Positions 34,001 to 41,699 are shown, counted from the first letter of the stretch. The stretch: DNA of 42,180 nucleotides from Candidatus Segatella intestinihominis (GCA_900548535.1 URLG01000020.1:1-42180); one strand, 5' to 3'. Numbers and translations: made by a program. The notes: generated by a model from the letters alone, not told the origin.

Positions 34001-34294
34001 ATCCTGAAGAATGGCGATGCTACCAACTGGCAGGTTTCAGACCTCTATCTTTGCGATGGCTCTTACTTGAGATTGAAGAACATCTCTTTGGGTTACACCT
34101 TGCCAAAGCAGTTGACCCAGAAGCTCTCTATCAGCCGCTTGCGTTTCTACGTGATGGCAGAAAACCTCATCACATGGACCAAGTACTGGGGCTTCGACCC
34201 AGAGATTTCATCAGGTGGTACCTCTCTCGGTGTAGACTATGGCGTATATCCACAGGCTCGCACCTATACCATCGGTTTCAATCTTTCATTCTAA
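31031..34294 (+). CDS. susC: SusC/RagA-family TonB-linked outer-membrane transporter
   Basis: 1087 residues, the usual SusC length. After the signal peptide (SASAFAQ) comes a carboxypeptidase-like domain (KGVVLDDQGEPVIGATIQVK), the TonB-box region DEVVVVGYGVQKKS, a plug domain (RIRGTGTINNSDPLYIVDGM, SIEVLKDAASGAIYGARAAN) and a large barrel ending RTYTIGFNLSF. It imports oligosaccharides into the periplasm with energy from TonB. It is followed after 30 bases by SusD, forming the core pair of the locus. The neighbours predict beta-glucan as substrate. Confidence 0.95.
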   Translation: MKTKSILLASALLMSASAFAQKNTFKGVVLDDQGEPVIGATIQVKGQKGAGAITDLDGNFTIDTDAKSTLVITYIGFKETEVKPSANMRITLKQDDKTLDEVVVVGYGVQKKSVVTAAIAKVGSEDLAGKSPVRVDNALKGLAAGVNVTSSSGQPGASPKVRIRGTGTINNSDPLYIVDGMPIEGGLDYLNPSDIESIEVLKDAASGAIYGARAANGVILVTTKKGKIGKAQINYNFSYGWQSAWKKRDVTSATDYAILQNERAVNGGQAPIYADPYKLTDSNGNAINGFGTDWQDLVFNDNAPVQNHEVSISGASEKINYYLSMGYYKQEGIVGGNYGQSNYERLSLRSNNIYNVLDASKERNFLNKLDVTVNMAYTRVKSTGIDANSIYGSVLGSALYLAPTLAPTVTDSNVAKKYYDAYEDPNTYDANGKVNGTRDAYELLRDANGNYYTIPGMGGTYQEMNNPLAMMARPAAKNWSHKFVPKFSIDLQLWDNLKYHFTYSADLSFWGTDSYTASKYYLSGNNKAEHTQAYKSSDKGINWQVENTLTYDKTIGKHSFAVVLGQSAMKNKSDYLNGSRWNLVNVNKPSIDYATGNYEQTIVKDADGKIISVGSPQIQHSVSGGNNVVHAISSLFGRLSYNYDEKYMLQATIRRDGSSRFGPTHKYGTFPSASIGWNIMNEKFMESTRDWLSNLKFRASWGKNGNDNIGDFRYTVLTAMGSNVLFGKNAVKFNGSKANATANEDLKWEESEQTDIGFDFGFFGSALTFSADYYVKKTNGMLITMPIPSYVGETKPIGNVGDMKNSGLEFELGYKWHISDARFNAKANVTYLHNELTNLGNDTGYIDLDSFQGISGGGTRGSNGQPFPYFYGYKTAGVFQNMSEVQAYVNKDGNMIMPDAKPGDVRFVDVNGDGKIDPDDRTNIGNGTPKWTFGFNLNAEWKGFDFNLFLQGVTGNKVFDATYRTDVYSGNFPTWMLGRWTGEGTSNKYPILKNGDATNWQVSDLYLCDGSYLRLKNISLGYTLPKQLTQKLSISRLRFYVMAENLITWTKYWGFDPEISSGGTSLGVDYGVYPQARTYTIGFNLSF

Positions 34295-34324
34295 CATCAA
34301 TAACCTCTTAAAACATTGACAATT

Positions 34325-35851
34325 ATGAAAACAAAGAGATATATAGCTTTTGGTATGTTGGCAGCCAGCATCACATTGGCAACCACATCCTGCAGCGATA
34401 GCTTCTTAGAGGTGGAGAACCCATCAGGTGAAAACCTCGAAGAATATTACACCACAGATGCCCACATCAATGAGGCTCTGAATGCGGCTTATGATCCTAT
34501 CCACTGGCCAGACTGGGGATTGGGACAGTATAATGCCCTCAATATTGATGCCGAGATAATGGGCGATAACTTCTGGGTAGGCGGTTCTAACAAAACCGAT
34601 ATGCAGAACTGGCACATGCTTGCCAACTATGAGGCAAATGCCAGCAATACCCTTAGCTCACTTTGGACAGTGGACTACTCAGGCATTAAGCGTTGTAATG
34701 ACCTCTTGAAGTATTTGGGCTGGGCAGAGGCTAATCTCACTGCTGCCAACAGGGCATCTTATGAGATGCAGGGTAGAGCCCTCCGTGTATATTTCTACAA
34801 TAACTTGTGGCACTACTTCGGCAATATTCCTTTCTATCTGGAGAACTTGTCTGCTCCTTACACAGCCCCACAGCTCAAGGCTGATGAAGTATATGACAAA
34901 TTGATAGTAGAGCTTGAGTCTGTAATTGACTCCAAGGTCCTGCCAATGCGTTGGGATGATGCCAACTGTGGAAGAATGTCGCAGGCCATGTGCTATATGA
35001 TGTATGCCGAGATGGTGATGTATCAGAATGACAAGACTCGCTATCCTAAAGCTCTCCAGTATATGCAGGAACTCATCGCAGACAAGAGTGACTATGATAT
35101 AGTAGACGATTTCGCTTCCATCTGGAAAGAGAGCGGCGAATGGTGCAAGGAGAGCATCTGGGAAGTAAACTATGAGGATGGTAACAATGAGCGTGGTTGG
35201 GGTTCACCATTGGCTATTGGTGGTACCGTATTGCCAACCTTGATTTCTCCAAACTCTTGGCCTGGTGGCGATGGTTGGAACCAAGGCGGTGACGGTTGGG
35301 GCTTCTTGCCGGTAAGACAGGAAACCTACGATATGTATGGTACTGGCGATAAGCGCCGTGATGCTACCATCTGGGATGTTCGTGGTACAGAGTATAAAGA
35401 GCGCTATCAGGATACTCATCTCTGGCTGGCTAAATATCGTCCATTCACTGAAAATAATGCAGATGCAGGCTTTGATAACAACCTGAATTATAACAATAAC
35501 CTCCGTGTTTATCGCGTAGCAGAAACTTATCTCAATGCTGCAGAATTGTTGCTTGAGACAGGTGGCGATGCTGGCTTGGCAAAGGATTATGTGAATAAAA
35601 TCCGTCGTCGTGCAGGAATCGCAGAGCTTGGAGCCGTAACTCTGGATGATGTTATCAATGAGCGCCGCTTGGAGTTTGTAGGCGAGGGTAAGCGTTACTT
35701 CGATCTCGTTCGTACAGGCAAGGCTGCTACCGTATTGGTACCAGACAGCTACGGCTATCGTACCAACTCTTGGACAGAATCTAAGAAGTATATCCCAATC
35801 GCTCAGGCAGAGCTTGACTCAGACCCAGCATTGGTACAAAACAATTACTAA
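34325..35851 (+). CDS. susD: SusD/RagB-family surface glycan-binding lipoprotein
   Basis: 508 residues from the ATG at 34325; a start three codons earlier is possible but less typical. It has a lipoprotein signal ending TTSCSDSFLEVENP, the usual SusD beginning, with Cys as the lipidated residue. The helical TPR-like scaffold and the RagB C-terminal part (YLNAAELLLETGG, VINERRLEFVGEGKRYFDLV) are clear. Tryptophan-rich stretches in the middle (PGGDGWNQGGDGWGFLPV) are likely to contact sugar. It caps SusC and delivers glucan to it. Confidence 0.95.
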   Translation: MKTKRYIAFGMLAASITLATTSCSDSFLEVENPSGENLEEYYTTDAHINEALNAAYDPIHWPDWGLGQYNALNIDAEIMGDNFWVGGSNKTDMQNWHMLANYEANASNTLSSLWTVDYSGIKRCNDLLKYLGWAEANLTAANRASYEMQGRALRVYFYNNLWHYFGNIPFYLENLSAPYTAPQLKADEVYDKLIVELESVIDSKVLPMRWDDANCGRMSQAMCYMMYAEMVMYQNDKTRYPKALQYMQELIADKSDYDIVDDFASIWKESGEWCKESIWEVNYEDGNNERGWGSPLAIGGTVLPTLISPNSWPGGDGWNQGGDGWGFLPVRQETYDMYGTGDKRRDATIWDVRGTEYKERYQDTHLWLAKYRPFTENNADAGFDNNLNYNNNLRVYRVAETYLNAAELLLETGGDAGLAKDYVNKIRRRAGIAELGAVTLDDVINERRLEFVGEGKRYFDLVRTGKAATVLVPDSYGYRTNSWTESKKYIPIAQAELDSDPALVQNNY

Positions 35852-35872
35852 TACATTAAAATGGTAACGAAT

Positions 35873-37276
35873 ATGAAAAAGATATTATATCATTCAGCAT
35901 TTGCATTCCTAGCAGTCTTTCTGCTAGGAGCATGCTCCCCAGAAGATTTTAGCGGTGCCAATGGCGAATTGCCTAACATTGCTGATTATGCTGACAACTT
36001 CAATATCAGTGTTGATCAAGACATCAATACAGCTAATTTCAGTTTTAACTCAGCAGAGGGCATCACCCCAGTTTGGGTAATTGATGGTGCTTATTCTTCA
36101 GACTATACATTGAGCAAGTATTATCGCAAGAAGGGTACTTATGATGTGGAATGCTTTGTGAAGAATCGCAATGGTATCAGCAAGGAGTCTGTGAAGAAGC
36201 AATTTAATATCGAAAAGACCAAGATGAATGGTTTTGGCGGTTTTGTCGAGGATAGCGAGTTTAATATGTTCAAGGGATTGGCATTGCCGAATAATCCTGG
36301 TAATAATGATGATCCGTCGCACAACCCGGCTTTCTGGTATGCACCGGGATGGAGTCAGATTGCTGCGCCAGAGTGTTCTCTCTCTAAGGGTTGTTATACT
36401 GTAAAATTGCCTGAGGCTACTGGTGAGCGTTGGCAGGCACAGATGGCTCTCAACCATCTTGGCATCTCAACATCTGCCGACAAGCACTACGATTTCTCTG
36501 TCATCTTGACATCAAACTTGGGTCATGGTGGTGTGAAGGTTAAGCTCTGCCAAACAGACGATGATGATGCTATCTTGATGGATAAAGACATAAAGTTGGA
36601 GGCAGGTGAACCAAAATGTCTCTTCGCCTCTGACCTCGACGGTGTGGACATCTCAAACTTGAAGGTTGTCTTCGATTTTGGTGGCAACAAAGCTGGCGAT
36701 GAAATCATGATAGAGAGTCTTGTATTGAAAGACCATGCCAATGATGACGGTACTGTGGTTCCTGTAGAATTGAAGGTGCCATTCGACTACAATACAGCGG
36801 GCAATCTTTGGAAGGCTGTGGATGAGGCTCAATCGTTTGTAAATACCAATTGGTTTGGCGATGCAGGTTGGGGAGCTATAGATTGTTCTCCGGTTATCAC
36901 CCATAAGGGCAGTAAGCATACAATTGTTATCCCAGTTGAAACTCCAGCTGAACAATGGCATGCACAGTGGGCATTAACAGAGGCTCCTATATCTATTAAG
37001 ATGGGCCAGAAGGTGGATTTCTCTTGCAAGGTTACTACTACAGCTAAGTTGCCTTTAGCAACATTTAAGTTGTGTGATACAGGTAATGATGACAGCTATT
37101 TGTTTGCTGATATGTATCAGAACGTTAATGGTGAATATGTGGTTCGTTATGACAATGCGACTATCCAAGGTAGTAAGGCAGGTGATATGGAGAAAGTGAA
37201 GTTTGTTATGGACTTCGCTGGCGCGCCTGTTGATACAGAGATTACCATTAGTGATATCGTTTTGATTGTGAAATAG
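35873..37276 (+). CDS. Surface glycan-binding lipoprotein with tandem CBM-like domains
   Basis: 467 residues from the ATG at 35873, which starts a lipoprotein signal ending FLLGACSPEDF; four codons upstream is an alternative. After a PKD-like segment (NFSFNSAEGITPVWVIDGAY) there are two related beta-sandwich domains: the first contains ERWQAQMALNHLGIS and KVKLCQTDDDD, the second EQWHAQWALTEAPIS and TFKLCDTGNDD, the repeated W-x-A-Q pattern of CBM4/CBM9-like modules. It takes the SusE/F or SGBP-B place in the operon and should hold glucan at the cell surface. It has no recognisable catalytic residues. Confidence 0.8.
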   Translation: MKKILYHSAFAFLAVFLLGACSPEDFSGANGELPNIADYADNFNISVDQDINTANFSFNSAEGITPVWVIDGAYSSDYTLSKYYRKKGTYDVECFVKNRNGISKESVKKQFNIEKTKMNGFGGFVEDSEFNMFKGLALPNNPGNNDDPSHNPAFWYAPGWSQIAAPECSLSKGCYTVKLPEATGERWQAQMALNHLGISTSADKHYDFSVILTSNLGHGGVKVKLCQTDDDDAILMDKDIKLEAGEPKCLFASDLDGVDISNLKVVFDFGGNKAGDEIMIESLVLKDHANDDGTVVPVELKVPFDYNTAGNLWKAVDEAQSFVNTNWFGDAGWGAIDCSPVITHKGSKHTIVIPVETPAEQWHAQWALTEAPISIKMGQKVDFSCKVTTTAKLPLATFKLCDTGNDDSYLFADMYQNVNGEYVVRYDNATIQGSKAGDMEKVKFVMDFAGAPVDTEITISDIVLIVK

Positions 37277-37311
37277 GCTTTAGGTTTTATAGGTTTATAT
37301 AGAATTATACA

Positions 37312-37345
37312 GGAACTGCTCCTATGAATAAGTAGGAGCAGTTCC
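37312..37345 (+). terminator. Perfect hairpin between SGBP and GH16 genes
   Basis: GGAACTGCTCCTA (37312-37324) pairs perfectly with TAGGAGCAGTTCC (37333-37345) around an 8-base loop. The following CTTTCTAAATTTT is only moderately T-rich. It may cut down read-through into the GH16 gene or protect the upstream message from decay. Confidence 0.6.
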
Positions 37346-37365
37346 CTTTCTAAATTTTAAATGAC

Positions 37366-38520
37366 ATGAAATTCTTGAAAATATTTTCCTTCCTCCTTTC
37401 GTTCATGCTGCTTTCTTGCAGCAGTAGTTCGTCTGACGTCAATGGAGAGATAACGATAGCCTGCTCTCCTACGAACATCGATGTTCCTGCCAAAGGCGGT
37501 ACTTATAAAATCATGGTAGTGGCTTCTGAAGGAGGCTGGGAGGCGAGAGCATCCTTCCCTGGAGAAGGTCCTACGACAAATGTATACCCTTGGTTTAAAG
37601 TGAGTGCCAGTGGTAATAACAAAGCTATGGGTATGGTAACTGTAGATGTGGAAGAGAATAAATCGTCTGTAGCTCTTGACGGAAGTGTCGAGGTTTCATT
37701 AGAGGATAAGAAGGTATCGGTGCCAGTGCATCAGGCAGGAAAACAGGTTACTCCTATTGAAGGGGGCGAAATGGTGATTCCGGAAGGTTACAGACTGGTA
37801 TGGAATGATGAGTTTAATGAAGGCTCAGAGTTGAATAGTACCGACTGGCGTCATGAGGTGCAGAAGTCGGGCTGGGTGAACAATGAGTTGCAAAACTATG
37901 TGAATGGTTCTGCAGATGGTAAGCGAGTAACCGAAGTGGCTGATGGCAGACTCTACATCCACTGCTTCAAGGGCAGCGATGGCAAGATATACTCAGGCAG
38001 AGTATATGCCCATGAGAGTGAGGGCTGGAAATATGGCATTATCGAGGCTCGCATCAAGTTGCCTAAGGGCAAGGGTACATGGCCTGCTTTCTGGATGATG
38101 CCTTGCAATAACGACTTCGGTGCCAATCCATGGCCTAAGTGTGGCGAGATAGACATCATGGAAGAGGTGGGTGTGAATCCTAATCGCACTTCTTCTTCGC
38201 TCCACACTGAATCGTATAATCATGTGATGAATACCCAGAAGACAGCTGAGCGTCTCACCGAAGGTGCCGAGGATGGATTCCATGTCTATCGCTTGGAGTG
38301 GGCTGAAGACCATATCACCACCTACGTGGATGGCGTGAAGTTGCTCTCATTCAATAATGATGGCAAGGACAATGTTGCTACCTGGCCATTCAATAAGCCA
38401 TTCTATGTGATTCTCAATCTTGCCTGGGGCGGTGATTGGGGCGGCATGAATGGAGTGGATGAGACTGCTCTCCCTGCTACAATGGAAGTGGATTACGTCA
38501 GAGTATTCCAGAAGAAATAA
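37366..38520 (+). CDS. GH16 endo-beta-glucanase lipoprotein
   Basis: 384 residues. A lipoprotein signal ends MLLSCSSSSSD. Residues ~28-130 form a BACON-like immunoglobulin domain (SPTNIDVPAKGGTYKIMV). The GH16 domain begins YRLVWNDEFNEGSELN and carries the catalytic motif GEIDIMEEVG with nucleophile E261, D263 and acid/base E266. The one-residue bulge in EIDIMEE is typical of laminarinase-like members, so beta-1,3- or mixed-linkage beta-1,3/1,4-glucan is the likely target. It is last in the SusC operon and is expected at the outer face of the outer membrane. Confidence 0.93.
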   Translation: MKFLKIFSFLLSFMLLSCSSSSSDVNGEITIACSPTNIDVPAKGGTYKIMVVASEGGWEARASFPGEGPTTNVYPWFKVSASGNNKAMGMVTVDVEENKSSVALDGSVEVSLEDKKVSVPVHQAGKQVTPIEGGEMVIPEGYRLVWNDEFNEGSELNSTDWRHEVQKSGWVNNELQNYVNGSADGKRVTEVADGRLYIHCFKGSDGKIYSGRVYAHESEGWKYGIIEARIKLPKGKGTWPAFWMMPCNNDFGANPWPKCGEIDIMEEVGVNPNRTSSSLHTESYNHVMNTQKTAERLTEGAEDGFHVYRLEWAEDHITTYVDGVKLLSFNNDGKDNVATWPFNKPFYVILNLAWGGDWGGMNGVDETALPATMEVDYVRVFQKK

Positions 38521-38568
38521 TCGTGTTTTTGGGGAGAAGCAACAATCTCCCTAGGAGAATCAATAATA

Positions 38569-38605
38569 ATCCCCGGAGTTCTTTCACAAGAGCTTCGGGG
38601 ATTTT
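38569..38605 (+). terminator. Rho-independent terminator of the SusC-GH16 operon
   Basis: AATCCCCG (38569-38576) pairs with CGGGGATT (38596-38603), with further partial pairing inside (GAGTTCT/AGAGCTT) and a T run after it. It ends the glucan operon. Confidence 0.75.
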
Positions 38606-38673
38606 GTAGTTGATGAAAAGTTAGTTAGAAATATATATGGGCTTATTCAGCCTTTGTCTTTCTAGAAATCTGC

Positions 38674-39903
38674 TTATTCAGCCTTTAGTCCCATTGACTT
38701 GATATAGCCTTTCTGTGGGATACAATTCTCTTTCTTTGCATTCTCAACGAATTCCATCAAGAGCTTCTTGCCCTTTTCTTGGTCTGGGCGAGCTTTGCGG
38801 ATGGCATCAAAGCTGCTGCGGTCTGCCTCGGCAAACTTGACGATGGTGCTGTCCCAGTCGGCAGGCTTCTTGATGCCCATCATGCAGCTTCCATCTATCT
38901 TCTTGTAAGGCCAGAAGGTATAGCCGATGTTGGCTTTCTTCATAGTGGCGCAGAAGTCAGCTTGCCACTGGTCGGTATTATGACCTATCTCGCCCATATA
39001 CATCGGTAACTTGGTTTTGTCGCGGAAGTCGATGATGCTCTGTATGGCAGCCTTGGTTGGTTCGCCTCCATAGCGATGGCAGGTGTACATAATCTTATTG
39101 TCAAACTTCCAGTCGCTGAAAGGTTCGAAGTTGCCGTTCCATTGTGCGCCGCCCAGCAAGATGATGTGGTTCTGGTCTACCTCTCTGATAGCCTTGGTAG
39201 CTCGCTTATAGAGGGGCTCCAACTTGGCATTGAGGGCTGCTCGCAAGGAGTCGCTAAACATGGTGGCGATAGGCTCGTTCATCAGTTCATAGCCCAAGAT
39301 AACGGGCTCGTCCTTGTAGCGGCTGGCTATCTTTTGCCATATCTGGCAGAATAGCTGCTGACTAGCCTCGCTCTCGAATAGCCATGGGTAGCCATGACCA
39401 TTGTCGATGTTGTCGCCCGTTTGACCGCCAGGGCAATCGTGCATATCCAGAATGAGGTGCAGGTCGTATTTGCGGCACCAATCTATCACCTTGGCCATCT
39501 GCTTGAATCCTTCAGTCTCATCATTCTTGCCCATGTAATCCTCACGGGTAAAGAGCTTGTAATTGAATGGCAATCGGATGGTGTTGGCTCCCGTCTGCTT
39601 GATGTAAGCGATGTCGGCTTCGGTGATGTAATTGTCCTTGAATGCCTGCCAAAACTCACGGGCAAAGTCGGGACCTGCCAACTCGCAAACCATGTCGTTG
39701 ATCATCCACTCGCAGTTGGTCTTCTTGAAGTCAAACATGTAGCCCTCGGGGTTAAGCCAGTTGCCTAGATTGGTGCCCACGATGTATAGCCTCTTGCCGT
39801 TGGCATCCATCAGGTTCTCGCCCTTGATGGTTACGAAGTTGCTGGCATTTGCCGTCCCGATGGTCTGCATGAATAGTGCCATGAGATAGTTTCTTCTTTT
39901 CAT
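38674..39903 (-). CDS. GH5 endo-glucanase-like enzyme
   Basis: 409 residues. A weak signal-like N-terminus (NYLMALFMQTIGTANA) suggests secretion. The (beta/alpha)8 fold shows NTIRLPFNY, LHLILDMHDCPGG, acid/base E210 in GYELMNEP, and nucleophile E305 in MYMGEIGHN, so both catalytic glutamates of GH5 are present. Subfamily is uncertain; the neighbours suggest beta-glucan. It is convergent with the GH16 gene and its own promoter has the TCCAC-N40-TAnnTTTG arrangement, so it belongs to the same regulon although it is outside the operon. Confidence 0.9.
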   Translation of the reverse strand: MKRRNYLMALFMQTIGTANASNFVTIKGENLMDANGKRLYIVGTNLGNWLNPEGYMFDFKKTNCEWMINDMVCELAGPDFAREFWQAFKDNYITEADIAYIKQTGANTIRLPFNYKLFTREDYMGKNDETEGFKQMAKVIDWCRKYDLHLILDMHDCPGGQTGDNIDNGHGYPWLFESEASQQLFCQIWQKIASRYKDEPVILGYELMNEPIATMFSDSLRAALNAKLEPLYKRATKAIREVDQNHIILLGGAQWNGNFEPFSDWKFDNKIMYTCHRYGGEPTKAAIQSIIDFRDKTKLPMYMGEIGHNTDQWQADFCATMKKANIGYTFWPYKKIDGSCMMGIKKPADWDSTIVKFAEADRSSFDAIRKARPDQEKGKKLLMEFVENAKKENCIPQKGYIKSMGLKAE

Positions 39904-39956
39904 GTTGTTGTTATTCGTTTAGAAGTTGATAATGTTATTGTTTTGATTTCTTGTCA

Positions 39957-40018
39957 CAAAGGTATATAATATTCTTCGTTTGGCAGCACCTATATAATAT
40001 AATAGTGGACGATGTGGC
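39957..40018 (-). promoter_or_regulatory. GH5 promoter with candidate PUL operator
   Basis: On the minus strand, TACCTTTG (39957-39964) is the -7 box. TCCACTAT (40002-40009) has its TCCAC exactly 40 bases upstream of it, and GCCACATC (40011-40018) lies nine bases further, similar to the doubled site at BglX. No clear -33 TTTG is seen, as expected for an activator-dependent promoter. Confidence 0.6.
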
Positions 40019-40215
40019 GGATGTGTATGGCTAAGTATCAGATAACGAGTTGCTTAAATGATTTGTGTGGAGCATAAAAAGTGGGCGTATTGGATTGTCT
40101 TTTTGCCGTTTTTGTCTTTTAAAAGGCATTCATCTTGTTCCACTTTCTAAAAGCAGTATTTGATATAAATGGTATTGATAACTAGCTTGTTAGACTATGT
40201 ATGTAGCTCTTTCCG

Positions 40216-40268
40216 TCCACCTTTTCGCCCCAAGCTATTGTAACTTATGAAAAATATGCGTAATTTTG
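40216..40268 (+). promoter_or_regulatory. Orphan promoter with candidate PUL operator
   Basis: TCCAC (40216-40220), exactly 40 bases, then TAATTTTG (40261-40268), with TTG at 40238-40240 as the -33 element. No ORF follows on this strand; an RNA of about 130 bases and a terminator do. Confidence 0.6.
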
Positions 40269-40274
40269 CAGCAG

Positions 40275-40405
40275 ATTTAAGTTTATTGGTTTTTAGGTTT
40301 ATAGGTTTATTAGTATTTTAGTATTAGGTTTAATATAGGTTAGTTTTTGGTTAAGATTAAGAAGGAGTGAGCTCTCTGTGAAGAAGGCTCACTCCTTTTG
40401 TTTTT
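40275..40405 (+). ncRNA. Candidate small RNA of the glucan locus
   Basis: The stretch between the orphan promoter and the terminator has no ATG and many stops. It is rich in AGGTTTAT-like repeats (for example AGGTTTATAGGTTTATTAG) and ends in the hairpin AAGGAGTGAGC/GCTCACTCCTT. A similar AGGTTTTATAGGTTTATA stretch lies at 37281-37300 before the hairpin in the operon. Expression and function are unknown; it could also be the scar of a deleted gene. Confidence 0.45.
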
Positions 40406-40406
40406 T
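40362..40406 (+). terminator. Strong Rho-independent terminator
   Basis: AAGGAGTGAGC (40362-40372) pairs perfectly with GCTCACTCCTT (40387-40397), followed by TTGTTTTTT. Orientation of the T run is for + strand transcription, matching the orphan promoter. Confidence 0.85.
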
Positions 40407-40494
40407 ATCTGTACTCTACCTTGAGTGGAGATTTGAGGGCTTCCATGTATTCTTTGATTCGAAGTTGCCATTCGGCATAGCTCTTTACATCATA
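40405..40494 (-). pseudogene. Possible 3' coding remnant behind the cyclophilin gene
   Basis: On the minus strand, one frame reads DVKSYAEWQLRIKEYMEALK, then SPLKVEYR and a stop, with good codon character but no start and an in-frame stop just upstream. It overlaps the cyclophilin stop in another frame. It may be the tail of a lost gene or of a longer cyclophilin version. I do not recognise it. Confidence 0.25.
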
Positions 40495-41233
40495 TTATAA
40501 CGGAAATCTCCATGCTGATGTCCTCCTTAGGCCTATCACCGCGCATGGTTTCGCAGTTCTGAATTTTCTCCACTACATCTAAACCTTCCTCTACCTCACC
40601 AAATACAGTGTATTGATTATCGAGGAATGGAGTGCCGCCCACCTCAGAGTAAGCTTTTACCTGCTCATCTGTAAACTTAGGGTAGCCCTGCTCCTTGCAC
40701 AGTTTCTTGGTTTCATCCACCAATTGATCCTGAAGCTTCATCAATCCCTCACGATCACGATTGCGGCGGAAGCTCATAATTTCGTCATGGTGCTCCTTGG
40801 CTAGCTGATTGAAGACGGTCTGTTCCATTTGCATTCCCATCTGCTTCTCCATCTGCTTCAGCTCGTTCTGCTTGTAAGTCTTGCCCCAAACGATATAGAA
40901 CTGGCTGCCGCTGCTCTCACGATTAGGATTCACCTCATCGCCTAAGCGAGCTGCGCTCAAGGCTCCACGCTTGTGGAAAAGCTGTGGATAAACGAACTCT
41001 GCGGGGATGGTATAGTCTGGACCGCCCGTGCCCAGCATCTTGCCCTTAGGTGCACCCTTGCTGTCAGGGTCGCCTCCTTGAATCATAAAGTCCTTGATGA
41101 CACGATGGAAGAGAGTGCCATCAAAATATCCCTCTTTCGCCAGCTTGATGAAGTTGTCACGATGCTGAGGAGTCTCGTCATAGAGGCGCACCTTGATGTC
41201 GCCCTCTGTAGTCTTAATAATAACCTTTGCCAT
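40490..41233 (-). CDS. Cyclophilin-type peptidyl-prolyl isomerase
   Basis: 247 residues with no signal peptide (MAKVIIKTTEGDIKVRLYDE), so probably cytoplasmic. The active-site pattern is FHRVIKDFMIQGGDP, with R, F, M and Q as the usual catalytic contacts; FYIVWGKTY, and LDNQYTVFGEV near the end, complete the fold. An insert of about 70 residues rich in charged helices (KQMEKQMGMQMEQTVFNQLA) lies in the middle, as in Bacteroidota cyclophilins, making it longer than the ~160-residue minimal form. It speeds cis-trans isomerisation of proline bonds during folding. It lies on the opposite strand from dnaK, with one small gene between. Confidence 0.92.
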   Translation of the reverse strand: MAKVIIKTTEGDIKVRLYDETPQHRDNFIKLAKEGYFDGTLFHRVIKDFMIQGGDPDSKGAPKGKMLGTGGPDYTIPAEFVYPQLFHKRGALSAARLGDEVNPNRESSGSQFYIVWGKTYKQNELKQMEKQMGMQMEQTVFNQLAKEHHDEIMSFRRNRDREGLMKLQDQLVDETKKLCKEQGYPKFTDEQVKAYSEVGGTPFLDNQYTVFGEVEEGLDVVEKIQNCETMRGDRPKEDISMEISVII

Positions 41234-41236
41234 AAA

Positions 41237-41340
41237 TATAATGTATAATTTATAATTTATAATGTATAATTTATAATGTACAATGTATAATTGAATCTCA
41301 AAGGCGTATGCCTAATTATTAATTCTAAATTATTAATTAC
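41237..41340. repeat. AT-rich TATAATGTATAATT tandem repeat and dispersed repeat
   Basis: From 41240 to 41295 the sequence is made of TATAATGTATAATT and TATAATTTATAATT variants. It is followed at about 41311-41340 by AATTATTAATTCTAAATTATT, the inverse of the AATTAAGAATT-type repeat at 19702-19741. No gene is present. Confidence 0.5.
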
Positions 41341-41699
41341 TCATTATAAAACTCATTCCACTGCTTCATAGCCTCCTTCCAGTCGGTCTGTTCTCCGCTC
41401 TGGATAGCTTCCTTCTCACGTTCGGCAGCATCACGAGCCTTGTCACGGGCACGTTTAGCCTTCATTGCCTCGATGGTGGCATCATCCAATATCTGGATGG
41501 CACCACGCTTGATGGCCTCTTGTAATTCCTCCTCACCGAAAGCCTTGCCCGGCTCATTGAAGTCGGAAATGTTGAACTCGTAATTCACACGAAGGTCGTG
41601 ACGGACCATTTTCTGCTGCAATCTGTTGCCTGCATTCTTCAATCGGAGCAGTTTGCCTATCTCCTTAATTTCTCCTGCTGAATATTTGTTTCTTCCCAT
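41337..41699 (-). CDS. Conserved hypothetical protein next to dnaK
   Basis: 120 residues, starting MGRNKYSAGEIKEIGKLLRL and ending in a highly charged helical region (AMKAKRARDKARDAAEREKE) and WNEFYNE. No signal peptide or membrane segment. The basic N-terminal half has a helix pattern that could bind nucleic acid, and the tail is a likely coiled coil. I recognise no named domain. Codon use and base composition match the neighbours, and it is divergent from dnaK with 240 bases between, so it is probably a genuine conserved Bacteroidota gene. Confidence 0.7.
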   Translation of the reverse strand: MGRNKYSAGEIKEIGKLLRLKNAGNRLQQKMVRHDLRVNYEFNISDFNEPGKAFGEEELQEAIKRGAIQILDDATIEAMKAKRARDKARDAAEREKEAIQSGEQTDWKEAMKQWNEFYNE

